NCBI RefSeq assembly: GCF_010692745.1
Contig: NZ_JAAHTB010000003.1
Location: forward strand, 124,001-188,000
Length of the DNA stretch: 64,000 nucleotides
Reading direction: 5' to 3'
From: Methylobacterium sp. BTF04
GTDB lineage: Bacteria; Pseudomonadota; Alphaproteobacteria; Rhizobiales; Beijerinckiaceae
How positions within the stretch are numbered: position 1 is the stretch's first letter; each line of letters begins with the position of its first letter. Both the position numbers and the translations under genes were made by a program. The notes under the pieces are model-generated. The model saw only the letters and a program-made list of their open reading frames with translations, was not told where the DNA came from and searched no databases. Shown here in pieces: positions 42,421-52,372 of the stretch.

Positions 42421-42477
42421 CAGCAGGGTCCGCAATCCGAACGGTGGCGCATGCAGGGTCCCTCGGGGCCCTTTTTT
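42397..42477 (+). promoter_or_regulatory. Attenuator of ilvB: alternative hairpins and terminator
   Basis: The outer arms GCGCCACC (42397-42404) and GGTGGCGC (42443-42450) enclose an inner stem GCGGACC / GGTCCGC (42411-42417 with 42427-42433). A terminator follows: GGGTCCC (42456-42462) pairs with GGGGCCC (42465-42471), then six Ts (42472-42477). GCAGGGTCC is repeated at 42424 and 42453, so GGACC at 42413 can pair with either copy, a plausible antiterminator switch. The exact fold states are inferred. Confidence 0.8.
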
Positions 42478-42534
42478 GTTGCCGCGACGAGACGTTTGAC
42501 ACGGGATTCGATTCCAGTTCGAGGAGCACAAGCG

Positions 42535-44310
42535 ATGAGCGGCGAGGTCATGACCGGGGCCGAAATGGTCATCCGGGCGTTTCAGGATCAGGGTGTCGAC
42601 ACGCTGTTCGGGTATCCGGGCGGTGCGGTGCTGCCGATCTACGATGCGCTCTTCCATCAGGAGGCCGTCAAGCACATCCTCGTGCGCCATGAGCAGGGTG
42701 CGGTCCACGCGGCAGAGGGCTATGCGCGCTCGTCGGGCAAGGTCGGCTGCGTCCTCGTCACCTCGGGCCCGGGTGCCACCAACATCGTCACCGGCCTGAC
42801 CGATGCGCTGCTCGATTCGATCCCGCTCGTCTGCATCACCGGCCAGGTGCCGACGCACCTGATCGGCACCGACGCGTTCCAGGAATGCGACACGGTCGGC
42901 ATCACGCGCCACTGCACGAAGCACAATTACCTCGTCAAATCGATCGAGGACCTGCCGCGCATCCTGCACGAAGCGTTCTACGTCGCGGCGAACGGACGTC
43001 CCGGCCCGGTGGTCATCGATCTGCCCAAGGACATCCAGTTCGCCAGCGGCCTCTACGAGCGCCCCACCCAGAACGGCCACAAGACCTACCGCCCCGCCTT
43101 CAAGGGCGACGCCGCGCAGATCCAGGCGGCCGTCGAGCTGATGGCGACGGCGCGCCGGCCGATCCTCTACACCGGCGGCGGCGTCATCAATTCGGGTCCG
43201 CATGCCTCGGCGCTGCTGCGCGAGCTCGCCGCCGAGACCGGCTTCCCGGTGACCTCGACCCTGATGGGGCTCGGCGCCTTCCCGGCTTCGAACGAGCAGT
43301 TCCTCGGCATGCTCGGCATGCACGGCACCTTTGAGGCCAACCACGCGATGCACGATTGCGACGTGATGGTCTGCATCGGTGCGCGGTTCGACGACCGCAT
43401 CACCGGACGCCTCGACGCGTTCTCGCCGTTCTCGAAGAAGATCCACATCGACGTGGACGCCTCCTCGATCAACAAGGTCGTGAAGGTCGATGTCGGCATC
43501 GTCGGCGATTGCGGCTCGGTCCTCGAAGACATGCTCACCGCCTGGAAGGCGTTGCCGACGCGGCCGGACCAGAGCCGCTTCGAGGAGTGGATGGGCAAGA
43601 TCCGCACCTGGAAGTCGCGCGACTGTCTCGCCTACTGGCCGTCGGGCACGATCATCAAGCCGCAATACGCCGTCCAGCGCCTCTACGAGGCGTGCAAGGG
43701 CCGGGAGACCTACATCACCACCGAGGTCGGCCAGCACCAGATGTGGGCGGCCCAGTACTTCAAGTTCGACGAGCCGAACCGCTGGATGACCTCGGGCGGC
43801 CTCGGCACCATGGGCTACGGCCTGCCGGCGGCCATCGGCACGCAGCTCGCCCATCCGGACGGACTCGTCATCGACATCGCCGGCGAGGCCTCGATCCTGA
43901 TGAACATCCAGGAGATGTCCACCGCCGTGCAGTACCGCCTGCCGGTGAAGATCTTCATCCTGAACAACGAGTACATGGGCATGGTCCGCCAGTGGCAGGA
44001 GCTGCTGCACGGCTCGCGCTACTCGCAGAGCTACTCCGAAAGCCTGCCCGACTTCGTCAAGCTGGCCGAAGCCTACGGCGCCAAGGGCATCCGCTGCGAC
44101 AAGCCCGGCGAACTCGACGCCGCGATCCAGGAGATGCTCGATCACGACGGCCCGGTGATCTTCGACTGCGTCGTCGACAAGAAGGAGAACTGCTTCCCGA
44201 TGATCCCGTCGGGCAAGGCCCACAACGAGATGATCCTGTCGGATTACCTCGGCGAGACCGGGGTCGAGATCGGCGACGTCATCTCGGAAGAGGGCAAGAT
44301 GCTGGTCTGA
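42535..44310 (+). CDS. ilvB: Acetolactate synthase, large (catalytic) subunit
   Basis: The enzyme joins two pyruvates, or pyruvate and 2-oxobutyrate, in the first common step of valine/leucine and isoleucine synthesis, using thiamine diphosphate, Mg and FAD. The 591-residue protein starts at ATG 42535 with GAGGAG upstream; the open frame extends back into the attenuator, which is not coding. Motifs: GYPGGAVLPIYDAL, the catalytic Glu in RHEQGAVHAAEGYAR, TSGPGATN, and the cofactor segment GEASILMNIQEMST with NNEYMGMVRQWQ. The cofactor motif has Glu where Asp is usual (G-D/E). It is controlled by the attenuator ahead of it. Confidence 0.97.
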   Translation: MSGEVMTGAEMVIRAFQDQGVDTLFGYPGGAVLPIYDALFHQEAVKHILVRHEQGAVHAAEGYARSSGKVGCVLVTSGPGATNIVTGLTDALLDSIPLVCITGQVPTHLIGTDAFQECDTVGITRHCTKHNYLVKSIEDLPRILHEAFYVAANGRPGPVVIDLPKDIQFASGLYERPTQNGHKTYRPAFKGDAAQIQAAVELMATARRPILYTGGGVINSGPHASALLRELAAETGFPVTSTLMGLGAFPASNEQFLGMLGMHGTFEANHAMHDCDVMVCIGARFDDRITGRLDAFSPFSKKIHIDVDASSINKVVKVDVGIVGDCGSVLEDMLTAWKALPTRPDQSRFEEWMGKIRTWKSRDCLAYWPSGTIIKPQYAVQRLYEACKGRETYITTEVGQHQMWAAQYFKFDEPNRWMTSGGLGTMGYGLPAAIGTQLAHPDGLVIDIAGEASILMNIQEMSTAVQYRLPVKIFILNNEYMGMVRQWQELLHGSRYSQSYSESLPDFVKLAEAYGAKGIRCDKPGELDAAIQEMLDHDGPVIFDCVVDKKENCFPMIPSGKAHNEMILSDYLGETGVEIGDVISEEGKMLV

Positions 44311-44349
44311 CACCGCCTCGGGGAGGGCGCCCGGATGTCCTGGCGTCCG

Positions 44350-45240
44350 TCAGCGCCCCACGCGGGCCGGGCGCAGCCGGGTGATCCGGCCGCGCCAGCC
44401 CGGCGCGGACGGGCGCGGGGCGGCCGGATCGGGCATCGGCGTCGCGGCGGCGCGCTCGGCCGGACTCGCGCCGGAGCGTTTGCGCAGGAGCACGAAGAAC
44501 TCGAGCTCTCCGGATTGCGTCGGTGTCAGTTCGACGATCTCGAACGGGATCAGGCCGATCGCGACGATCTCGGCGAACACCGCCAGGAAGCTGTCGGGGG
44601 TGAAGACGCTGCAATGGACGTCGAACACCGCACCGACCTCCTGCACGAGGCTGGCCTGGGTGAAACCCGCCGCCGGGCCATGGCCCTCGAACAGGGGCGC
44701 GGTCGTTCCGGTGCCGGCCCACACCGCACGCGGATCGACCTGAACCGCGCGCGAAAAGTGCTCGAACACCTGGGCCGGGCTCGGCCGCACGGCCTTGGCG
44801 AGATGGGCGCCGACGAGGTCGCCGGTGGTGGTGAGACTGCGCATGCGGTCGAAGCTGAAGCGCTTGTCGGGTACGGCGAGGAACAGCACGCCGTCCTCGC
44901 GCAGGGCCTCGGCGCAGGCGTTGAGCCAGCCCACCGGATCGGGCAGGTGCTCGATCACGTGCGAGGCGACGATGTAGTCGACCGGCCCGCGGTCACCGAG
45001 AGCCTGGGCCAGGGTCTGGTGTTCGAGGACGAGGTCGACGGCGACGAGGGCACCGCGCGCCGTCGGACCGGCGGCGGCATGGCCGGCGTATTTGCGGGCG
45101 AGGCCTTCCGTCGAGAGATGGTCGGCATAGAGGACGTCGCCATCGCTGCGGCGCACGAGGGGCCGGTCGAGGGGCCCGAGTTCGACGCCGGTCCGGCCGT
45201 AGGGCCTTACGGCGGCGAGCGTGCGCTGGCGACTGTCCAT
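44350..45240 (-). CDS. SAM-dependent methyltransferase, class I
   Basis: The 296-residue protein looks like a Methyltransf_11/23-type enzyme. RPYGRTGVELGPLDRPLV replaces a standard motif I, and DYIVASHVIEHLPDPVGWLN with REDGVLFLAVPDKRF are clear later motifs of the fold. Similar proteins act in polysaccharide or glycan modification, but the substrate is unknown. The ATG at 45240 begins MDSRQRTLAAVRPYG; the frame continues upstream over the ilvN region but is not coding there. A Pro/Ala/Arg-rich tail ends the protein. It lies between ilvB and ilvN on the opposite strand, so it breaks the common ilvBN operon. Confidence 0.85.
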   Translation of the reverse strand: MDSRQRTLAAVRPYGRTGVELGPLDRPLVRRSDGDVLYADHLSTEGLARKYAGHAAAGPTARGALVAVDLVLEHQTLAQALGDRGPVDYIVASHVIEHLPDPVGWLNACAEALREDGVLFLAVPDKRFSFDRMRSLTTTGDLVGAHLAKAVRPSPAQVFEHFSRAVQVDPRAVWAGTGTTAPLFEGHGPAAGFTQASLVQEVGAVFDVHCSVFTPDSFLAVFAEIVAIGLIPFEIVELTPTQSGELEFFVLLRKRSGASPAERAAATPMPDPAAPRPSAPGWRGRITRLRPARVGR

Positions 45241-45268
45241 GGGCGGCGCGGTATCATGACGCTTGGAA

Positions 45269-45287
45269 CGGGTCCAGCTTGGACCCG
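45269..45287. other. Hairpin between methyltransferase and ilvN
   Basis: The perfect arms CGGGTCCA and TGGACCCG are separated by GCT, in the 99-base gap between two divergent genes. It could be an operator for either or a leader hairpin of ilvN. No terminator T-run follows. Confidence 0.45.
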
Positions 45288-45339
45288 ACTGGGCGGGTAA
45301 TCGAAAAGTCGTTGCTAAGAGTTGGAACTGGGGCAAGCC

Positions 45340-45882
45340 ATGAACGCGATGAACACTCATTACCCCGATGCCGGCCGGGTCGAGCCCATCAACCGGCACA
45401 CCCTCGCGGTGATCGTCGACAACGAGCCCGGCGTGCTCGCCCGCATCTCGGGCATGTTCTCGGGACGCGGCTACAACATCGAGAGCCTGACGGTGTCCGA
45501 GACCGAGGTGGCGCGCCACATCTCGCGCATCACCATCGTCACCACCGGCACCGACGCGGTGATCCAGCAGATCAAGGCGCAGCTCGACAGGCTCGTCCCC
45601 GTCCACCGGGTCGTCGACCTGACCCTTCAGGGCCGGGCGCTGGAGCGCGAGCTCTGCCTGGTGAAGGTGCAGGGCACCGGCGAGCACCGCGCCGAATCGC
45701 TCACCCTGGCCGCCGCTTTCGGCGCCAAGACCCTGGACGCGACCCTGAATTCCTTCGTGTTCGAGGTCACCGGCACGACGGAGGAGATCGACCGCTTCAT
45801 CGGCCTGATGACGGTGATCGGCCTCGTGGAGATCTCGCGCACCGGAATCGCCGCGATGGGACGCGGCGCGGAGGCGATGTGA
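45340..45882 (+). CDS. ilvN: Acetolactate synthase, small (regulatory) subunit
   Basis: This subunit activates the catalytic subunit and gives valine feedback inhibition. The 180-residue protein has an N-terminal ACT domain (HTLAVIVDNEPGVLARISGM, FSGRGYNIESLTVSETE) and the typical C-terminal domain. The ATG at 45340 is used (GGGGC upstream); ATG 45349 or TTG 45322 are alternatives. It needs its own promoter because of the methyltransferase upstream; I see none with good boxes. Confidence 0.96.
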   Translation: MNAMNTHYPDAGRVEPINRHTLAVIVDNEPGVLARISGMFSGRGYNIESLTVSETEVARHISRITIVTTGTDAVIQQIKAQLDRLVPVHRVVDLTLQGRALERELCLVKVQGTGEHRAESLTLAAAFGAKTLDATLNSFVFEVTGTTEEIDRFIGLMTVIGLVEISRTGIAAMGRGAEAM

Positions 45883-46081
45883 AGGAACTTCGCCAGCGGG
45901 ACTGATCTGCCGGAGCGAAGTCGGAAGGCGAGCGATGAGGGAGAGACTGGAGCCTTAAGGCAATGCCTGTGGCTCCTGTCCCTCGACCCGCTCCCGGCCT
46001 CGATCATTGCAGAAATCTACGCGCACCCCCTGCTTTGATCGACGTGAGAATCAACACCGCGGCTGAAGAGAACGAAACCTC

Positions 46082-46720
46082 ATGACGACGCTCTACTACG
46101 CCCCCGGCGCCTGCTCGCTGGCCTCGCATATCGCGCTCGAGGAGGCCGGCCTGCCGTTCGAAGGCGTGCGCCTCGACCTCGCGAAGGGGGATCAGCGCGC
46201 GCCGGAATACCTGGCGATCAACGAGCGTGGCCGCGTGCCGGCCCTGGTGGAAGACGGCTGGGTGCTCACCGAGAACACCGCGATCCTGCGCCACATCGCC
46301 CGCATCGCGCCCGCGGCGGGTCTGTGGCCGGAGGCTCCCCATGAGCAGGCGCGGGCCGACGAGTGGCTCGCCTGGATGGCGACGAACCATCACATCGCCT
46401 ACGCGCATGTGCGGCGGCCCGAGCGCTACACCACGGACGAGGACGCCTATCCGGCGATCCAGGCCAAGGCGGCCGATACCTGTGGCGACCTCTTCACCTT
46501 GACCGACGTGAAGCTGTCGAATGGCGGTTGGGCGCTGGGAGACCGCTACAGCGTGGTCGATGCCTACCTGCTGCTGTTCTGGACCTGGGGTCGCGGCCCG
46601 GCACTCGGCTTCGACATGGCCGAGCGCTACCCCCATTGGACGGCGCATGCCCACGCCATGGCGCAGCGCCCGGCGGTGCAGACGGTGTTCGCTCGCGAAG
46701 GTCTTCGGCTCCCTGCGTGA
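46082..46720 (+). CDS. Glutathione S-transferase family protein
   Basis: The 212-residue protein has a thioredoxin-like N-terminal domain (TLYYAPGACSLASHIALEEA, RVPALVEDGWVLTENTAILR) and an all-helical C-terminal domain. PGACSLASH is typical of the bacterial beta class, where Cys and Ser around this position bind glutathione. The function is probably glutathione conjugation or peroxide reduction, with unknown substrate. It lies alone between ilvN and ilvC with about 200 and 130 bases of spacing. Confidence 0.9.
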   Translation: MTTLYYAPGACSLASHIALEEAGLPFEGVRLDLAKGDQRAPEYLAINERGRVPALVEDGWVLTENTAILRHIARIAPAAGLWPEAPHEQARADEWLAWMATNHHIAYAHVRRPERYTTDEDAYPAIQAKAADTCGDLFTLTDVKLSNGGWALGDRYSVVDAYLLLFWTWGRGPALGFDMAERYPHWTAHAHAMAQRPAVQTVFAREGLRLPA

Positions 46721-47872
<1,152 letters not shown>

Positions 47873-47900
47873 CGAGACTCCAAGAACTATGTGCCGTTTC

Positions 47901-47966
47901 GCGGCCGGGCTTCGCTCGGCCGCGCCGCGCCTCTGGAGCCGGCCTCGCGCGAGTGGGGCCGGCTTC
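47901..47966 (+). terminator. Two hairpins after ilvC
   Basis: The first has arms GCGGCCG / CGGCCGC (47901-47923), the second AGCCGGCC / GGCCGGCT (47937-47964). No T-tract follows. They lie in the 236-base gap to the next gene and may serve as termination or RNA-stability elements for ilvC. Confidence 0.4.
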
Positions 47967-48108
47967 GTCATGTCCGGCGTATTCCATGGGCATTTGACCC
48001 GACCTGCCGGGCTGAATGCTCAAGCCGGTTGTCGTGCGGCGCTTTTCCCGCGATCATCCGCGCCAACGGCTGCCCGCCCGAGAGCGGCCGAACCGCGGAG
48101 GACACCCA

Positions 48109-48762
48109 TTGGCATCGCTCTATCACGACGCGCATCGCGCGCTGCAGCAAGAGTTCAACACCGTCAAACTCGCCGAGCGTCTCGATAACGGCTGGATCCA
48201 CGACGAGGTCGGCCCGGACGAGGCGGCCTTCATCGGCAGCCGCGACATGTTCTTCTTGTCCACCGTCGATCCCGACGGCATGCCCACCGTGTCCTACAAG
48301 GGCGGCAGCCCCGGCTTCGTGAAGGTGCTCGATTCCCACACGCTGGTCTTCCCCGGCTTCGACGGCAACGGCATGTGGTATTCGATGGGCAACATCGAGA
48401 GTCAGGCCAAGGTCGGCCTGCTGTTCATCGATTTCGAGACCCCGCACCGGGTCCGCGTCCAGGGCCACGCCCGGATGCTGCGCGACGACCCGCTGATGGC
48501 CGAGTACACGGAGGCCAAGTACCTCGTGAAAGTCGAGGTCACGAAGGCCTGGGTCAATTGTCCGCGCTACATCCACAAGTACCAGAAGGTGGCGCAGAAC
48601 AAGTACGTCCCGACCCCCGACAAGGAGACCCCCCTCGCCCTGTGGAAGCGCCTCGACATGGTCGGCGACGTGATCTCTGACGAGGACAAGGCCCGCGTCG
48701 CCAAGGAAGGCCAGATCGCGCTGCCGGACTACGAGGCCCAGGTGGCGCGCGGCGAGAGCTGA
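48109..48762 (+). CDS. Pyridoxamine 5'-phosphate oxidase-fold flavoprotein, general stress type
   Basis: The 217-residue protein belongs to the FMN-binding split-barrel superfamily: FFLSTVDPDGMPTVSYKGGS is the usual substrate-side strand, followed by LVFPGFDGNGMWYSMGNI and NCPRYIHKYQKV. It is probably not the PdxH biosynthetic enzyme, since the PdxH signatures are missing; the substrate is unknown. The TTG at 48109 is chosen because GGAGG lies seven bases upstream and no ATG is near; it gives MASLYHDAHRALQQ. It is the last plus-strand gene before the convergent trpS. Confidence 0.88.
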   Translation: MASLYHDAHRALQQEFNTVKLAERLDNGWIHDEVGPDEAAFIGSRDMFFLSTVDPDGMPTVSYKGGSPGFVKVLDSHTLVFPGFDGNGMWYSMGNIESQAKVGLLFIDFETPHRVRVQGHARMLRDDPLMAEYTEAKYLVKVEVTKAWVNCPRYIHKYQKVAQNKYVPTPDKETPLALWKRLDMVGDVISDEDKARVAKEGQIALPDYEAQVARGES

Positions 48763-48771
48763 GTCGCGGAT

Positions 48772-48812
48772 CCCGCTTCCCGCCTGCCATGCAGGCGGGA
48801 AGCGGGCCTTTT
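48772..48812. terminator. Bidirectional terminator between the oxidase-fold gene and trpS
   Basis: A perfect 16-bp stem runs from 48772-48787 to 48791-48806 with only CAT in the loop; CCTTTTGC follows on the plus strand. It lies in the gap between two convergent genes. Confidence 0.85.
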
Positions 48813-48814
48813 GC

Positions 48815-49882
48815 TCAGACCATCCGCAACCGCGGCCCACGCCGGACGAAGCCGACGATGTCCTTGACCGCGTCCAGCGTCGGGGCCGCGATGGCTTCGG
48901 CGCGCTCGGCGCCTTCGGCCAGCACCGCGTCGATCGCGGCGGGGTCGGAGGCGAAGCGTTTCATCTCGGCGCCCAGGGGCGCCAGGGTCTCGACGGCGAG
49001 TTCCACCAGCGCGCACTTGAACTGCGAGAACTGCGCGCCGCCATAGTCGCGCAGCACCTCCTCGCGGGTCACGTCCTTGAGGGCGGCGAAGATGCCCACC
49101 AGATTGTCGGCCTCGGGGCGCCCGACAAGCCCGGCCACCTCGGAGGGCAGGGCCTCCGGATCGGTCTTAGCCTTGCGCACCTTGTTGGCGATGGCATCGG
49201 CATCGTCGGTGAGGTTGATGCGCGAATTGTCGGACGCGTCCGACTTCGACATCTTCTTGGTGCCGTCGCGCAGCGACATCACCCGGGCCGCCGGGCCGCC
49301 GATCAGCGGCTCGGTGATCGGGAAGAAGCCATTGCCCGCATCGTGGCCATGCGCGGTGATGGAGCCGGCGAAGTCGTTGTTGAACTTCTGCGCGATGTCG
49401 CGGGTCAGTTCGAGGTGCTGCTTCTGGTCCTCGCCCACCGGCACGTGGGTGGCGCGGTAGGCCAGGATGTCGGCGGCCATCAGCACCGGATAGGCGTAGA
49501 GCCCGATGGAGGCGTTCTCGCGGTCCTTGCCGGCCTTGTCCTTGAACTGGGTCATCCGATTGAGCCAGCCGAGGCGGGCGACGCAGTTGAAGATCCAGGC
49601 GAGCTCGGCGTGCTGCGGCACCTGCGACTGGTTGAAGACGATGGAGCGTTTCGGGTCGATGCCGGCGGCCAGGAACGCGGCCGTGACCTCGCGGATCTGG
49701 CCCTTCAGCGCCGCCGGATCCTGCCACAGGGTGATCGCGTGCATGTCGACGACGCAGTAGAGGCATTGCGCATCGCGCGCCTGCATCTCCACGAAGCGCT
49801 TGATGGCACCGAGATAATTGCCGAGATGCAGGTTGCCCGTGGGCTGTACGCCCGAGAACACCAACTCCTTGAACGCGGTCAT
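48815..49882 (-). CDS. trpS: Tryptophanyl-tRNA synthetase
   Basis: This class I synthetase charges tRNA-Trp. The 355-residue protein has the HIGH-type motif [13 protein letters not shown] near the N-terminus and [10 protein letters not shown] as the KMSKS loop. The ATG at 49882 ([16 protein letters not shown]) has AGGAC eight bases upstream; a longer frame to 49942 is not needed. It follows, on the minus strand, the endonuclease-like gene by about 130 bases. Confidence 0.97.
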   Translation of the reverse strand: MTAFKELVFSGVQPTGNLHLGNYLGAIKRFVEMQARDAQCLYCVVDMHAITLWQDPAALKGQIREVTAAFLAAGIDPKRSIVFNQSQVPQHAELAWIFNCVARLGWLNRMTQFKDKAGKDRENASIGLYAYPVLMAADILAYRATHVPVGEDQKQHLELTRDIAQKFNNDFAGSITAHGHDAGNGFFPITEPLIGGPAARVMSLRDGTKKMSKSDASDNSRINLTDDADAIANKVRKAKTDPEALPSEVAGLVGRPEADNLVGIFAALKDVTREEVLRDYGGAQFSQFKCALVELAVETLAPLGAEMKRFASDPAAIDAVLAEGAERAEAIAAPTLDAVKDIVGFVRRGPRLRMV

Positions 49883-50009
49883 CGCGCGTAGTCCTTCACG
49901 TGCCGAAATGGCGTGGACGGTGTTTTGGAAATCCGACCCCACGCTCGCGCGCGGCGCCCGTCTGCGCCGCGGCGCAAGGGCCGGTTTCTGGACGTCGCAT
50001 GGGGGGCGG

Positions 50010-50858
50010 TCAAGCGGCTCCGCTTCCGCCCATCCGCGCCTGGCCCGTGGGGCAGAGGTCGAGGAGCAAGCACGTCGCGCAAGCGGGCGCGCGAGGGTGG
50101 CAGATCGCCTGCCCGTGCAGCATCAGGATCTCGTGGTTGTCGTAGAGCGCCTGCGCGCTCCAATCGGCGGGGAGCTGGGCCCGAAGGATCGGGTGCGACG
50201 GGCCGACATCGACCTTCGGCCCGATCAACCCGGTGCGCTGGGCCACCCGGTGGTGGTGGCTGTCCACCGGCAGCGCCGGCATCCGCAGGAGGCTGAACGA
50301 CAGCACCGCCGCGCTGGTCTTCGGCCCGATTCCGGGAATCGCTTCGAGCCAGGCGCGGGCCTCCTCCACCGACAAATCCTTGAGGAAGTCGAGGGAGAGC
50401 GCGCCCTGGTGCTCGGCGATGGCGCGCAGGACCGCCTGGATGCGCGGCGCCTTCAGCTCGGGCCAGGTGACGCCGGCGATGGTCGCCTCGATCTCGGCGA
50501 CGGGGGCGTCGCGCATGGCCGCCCAATCGGGATAGCGAGCCCGCAGCGCCTTGAAGGCCCGGCCCGAATCGGCGTTGCGGGTCCGGTGCGAGAGCAGGGA
50601 CGAGACCAGCTCGCTCAGCGGGTCGAGGCTGTGGAAATACGGAATCGGGCAGCCGTAGACCGGGCAGAGCCGCGCATGGATCTCCAGCGCTTTGTCGTGC
50701 AGTGCCGAATCGGCGGGATGGTGGGAAGGGCGGGTCCGCCGGGGGCGGGGGCCGGCGAGATCGTGTCCGGATGCGAGGGCCATGGAGCGGGAATCCGCCC
50801 CGATCCCCGGAGGTTCCCGCGCCAGGGAATCGACCCCGTCCCGGTCCCTCACGCTCAT
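50010..50858 (-). CDS. Endonuclease III-like DNA glycosylase with iron-sulfur cluster
   Basis: The protein is of the HhH-GPD superfamily that removes damaged bases. It has the helix-hairpin-helix [15 protein letters not shown] with the catalytic Lys, the catalytic Asp in PVDSHHHRV, and the four-Cys cluster site [17 protein letters not shown] (spacing 6-2-5). The motif set differs from classical Nth in the HHH after the Asp, so the base specificity is open. ATG 50858 gives 282 residues with a basic, low-complexity N-terminus; ATG 50783 (257 residues) is also possible. It is divergent from the gcv riboswitch. Confidence 0.88.
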   Translation of the reverse strand: MSVRDRDGVDSLAREPPGIGADSRSMALASGHDLAGPRPRRTRPSHHPADSALHDKALEIHARLCPVYGCPIPYFHSLDPLSELVSSLLSHRTRNADSGRAFKALRARYPDWAAMRDAPVAEIEATIAGVTWPELKAPRIQAVLRAIAEHQGALSLDFLKDLSVEEARAWLEAIPGIGPKTSAAVLSFSLLRMPALPVDSHHHRVAQRTGLIGPKVDVGPSHPILRAQLPADWSAQALYDNHEILMLHGQAICHPRAPACATCLLLDLCPTGQARMGGSGAA

Positions 50859-50922
50859 CTTATTCAATCTCGGTCTTGCACTGTGCTGAATAACGTGAGA
50901 CCAATTCACTCGTCAGCAATGG

Positions 50923-51112
50923 CGATACGGGAGAGCCCAGATCGATTCAGGTCGATCATGGCGCCGACGGAGCAACCACCCCCGGAAACTCTCAGGCACA
51001 ATCACCGTATCGTTTCGACAATCTGGAGAGAGGCGCCTAACAGCGTCCACCGAAGGAGAAATCCCATAGGCCGCGTGCCGATGGGAGAAGCTCTCAGGTA
51101 ACCGCGACAGAT
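50923..51112 (+). promoter_or_regulatory. Tandem glycine riboswitch upstream of gcvT
   Basis: Two aptamers follow each other. Aptamer 1 is closed by CGATACGG (50923-50930) with CCGTATCG (51005-51012) and contains ACGGAGCAA and CTCTCAGGCA (50989-50998). Aptamer 2 is closed by ATCTG (51021-51025) with CAGAT (51108-51112) and contains CCACCGAAGGAGAAA and CTCTCAGGTA (51091-51100). These are the conserved parts of the gcvT RNA motif, which turns on glycine cleavage genes when glycine is high. A further hairpin CCGGAC...GTCCGG (51121-51145) before gcvT may be the expression platform. Confidence 0.95.
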
Positions 51113-51170
51113 GGGGGCAGCCGGACAACTCGCTCGAGTGTCCGGGGCCGTACCGTCGTGGGATGCTCCG

Positions 51171-52301
51171 ATGCCGTCTGATGCGCTTCATACCCCGCTT
51201 CACGCCCTTCACCTGTGCCTCGGCGCCAGCATGTTGCCGTTCGCCGGCTATGCCATGCCGGTGCAGTACCCGGTCGGGCTGCTCAAGGAGCACCTCCACA
51301 CCCGGGCCCAGGCCGGGCTGTTCGACGTGTCGCATATGGGCCAGATCCGGCTGACGGCCCGCTCCGGCGACCGCGCCGACGCCGCCCGCGCCCTGGAGAC
51401 GCTGCTGCCCATCGACGTGCTCGGGCTCGCACCCGGTCGTCAGCGCTACGGGATGCTGTTGAACGCATCCGGCGGAATCCTCGACGACCTGATGGTCGCC
51501 CAGTGCGGCGACAGCCTCATCCTGGTGGTCAATGCGGCCAACAAGGCCGCCGACGCGGCATACCTGCGCGCCCATCTCACCGAAACCTGCGAGATCGCGG
51601 TGTTGCCGCGCGCCCTGCTGGCGCTCCAGGGGCCAGGTGCGGAAGCCGCCCTTGCGCGTCTCGCGCCGGAGGTGGTCGCCATGCGGTTCATGGACGTGCG
51701 GGTGCTCGACCTCCTCGGCGCATCGGCCCTCGTCACCCGCTCGGGCTATACCGGCGAAGACGGGTTCGAGATCTCGGTACCGGAGGATCGGGCCGAGGCC
51801 CTGGCCGAGGCCCTGCTCACCGACGACACGGTGTGGCCCATCGGCTTGGGCGCCCGCGATTCCCTGCGCCTCGAGGCGGGTCTCTGCCTGCATGGCGCGG
51901 ATATCGACGCGACCACCGATCCGGTGGAGGCCGGGCTGACCTGGGCGATTCCCGCCATCCGCCGCCGGGGCGGGGCGCGGGCCGGAGGGTTTCCGGGCGC
52001 CGGACACATCCTCGACGCCATCGCGACGGGCCCGTCGCGCAAGCGGGTCGGCCTGCGCCCCGAAAGCGCCGCCCCCGTGCGCGGTGGGGCTACGCTGTTC
52101 GCCGACGCAACCGGCGAGCCCATCGGCCACGTCACCTCCGGTGGTTTCGGCCCGAGCCTGCAGGCGCCCATCGCCATGGGCTACCTGCCCGTCGCGCTCG
52201 CCAAAGCCGGCACCCGCGTGTTCGCGGAGGTGCGCGGCAAGCGCCTGCCGCTGGTGGTCTCGGCCCTGCCCTTCGTGCCGGCCGGGTTCAAGCGCGCCTG
52301 A
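51171..52301 (+). CDS. gcvT: Glycine cleavage system T protein (aminomethyltransferase)
   Basis: The T protein moves the methylene group from the H-protein-bound intermediate to tetrahydrofolate and frees ammonia. The 376-residue protein has [25 protein letters not shown] and [14 protein letters not shown], in which the conserved acidic residue lies. The ATG at 51171 ([18 protein letters not shown]) follows the riboswitch by 58 bases; the frame is open back into the riboswitch but that is not coding. It starts the gcvT-gcvH-gcvP operon. Confidence 0.96.
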   Translation: MPSDALHTPLHALHLCLGASMLPFAGYAMPVQYPVGLLKEHLHTRAQAGLFDVSHMGQIRLTARSGDRADAARALETLLPIDVLGLAPGRQRYGMLLNASGGILDDLMVAQCGDSLILVVNAANKAADAAYLRAHLTETCEIAVLPRALLALQGPGAEAALARLAPEVVAMRFMDVRVLDLLGASALVTRSGYTGEDGFEISVPEDRAEALAEALLTDDTVWPIGLGARDSLRLEAGLCLHGADIDATTDPVEAGLTWAIPAIRRRGGARAGGFPGAGHILDAIATGPSRKRVGLRPESAAPVRGGATLFADATGEPIGHVTSGGFGPSLQAPIAMGYLPVALAKAGTRVFAEVRGKRLPLVVSALPFVPAGFKRA

Positions 52302-52372
52302 GCCGCCGGCCGCGCCGACCCCACAGCCGTCCGCCTCCCCCGTCCCCCGGACCTGTCGATCAGGAGAGACCC

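Noticed and set aside
42370..42477. A T-box or a riboswitch instead of attenuation before ilvB
   Set aside because: The T-box consensus is missing and the Ile-Leu-Ile-Val leader peptide with a following terminator explains the region.
42451..42534. An upstream ATG for ilvB at 42451
   Set aside because: It lies inside the attenuator and the extension translates the terminator. ATG 42535 has a strong GAGGAG site.
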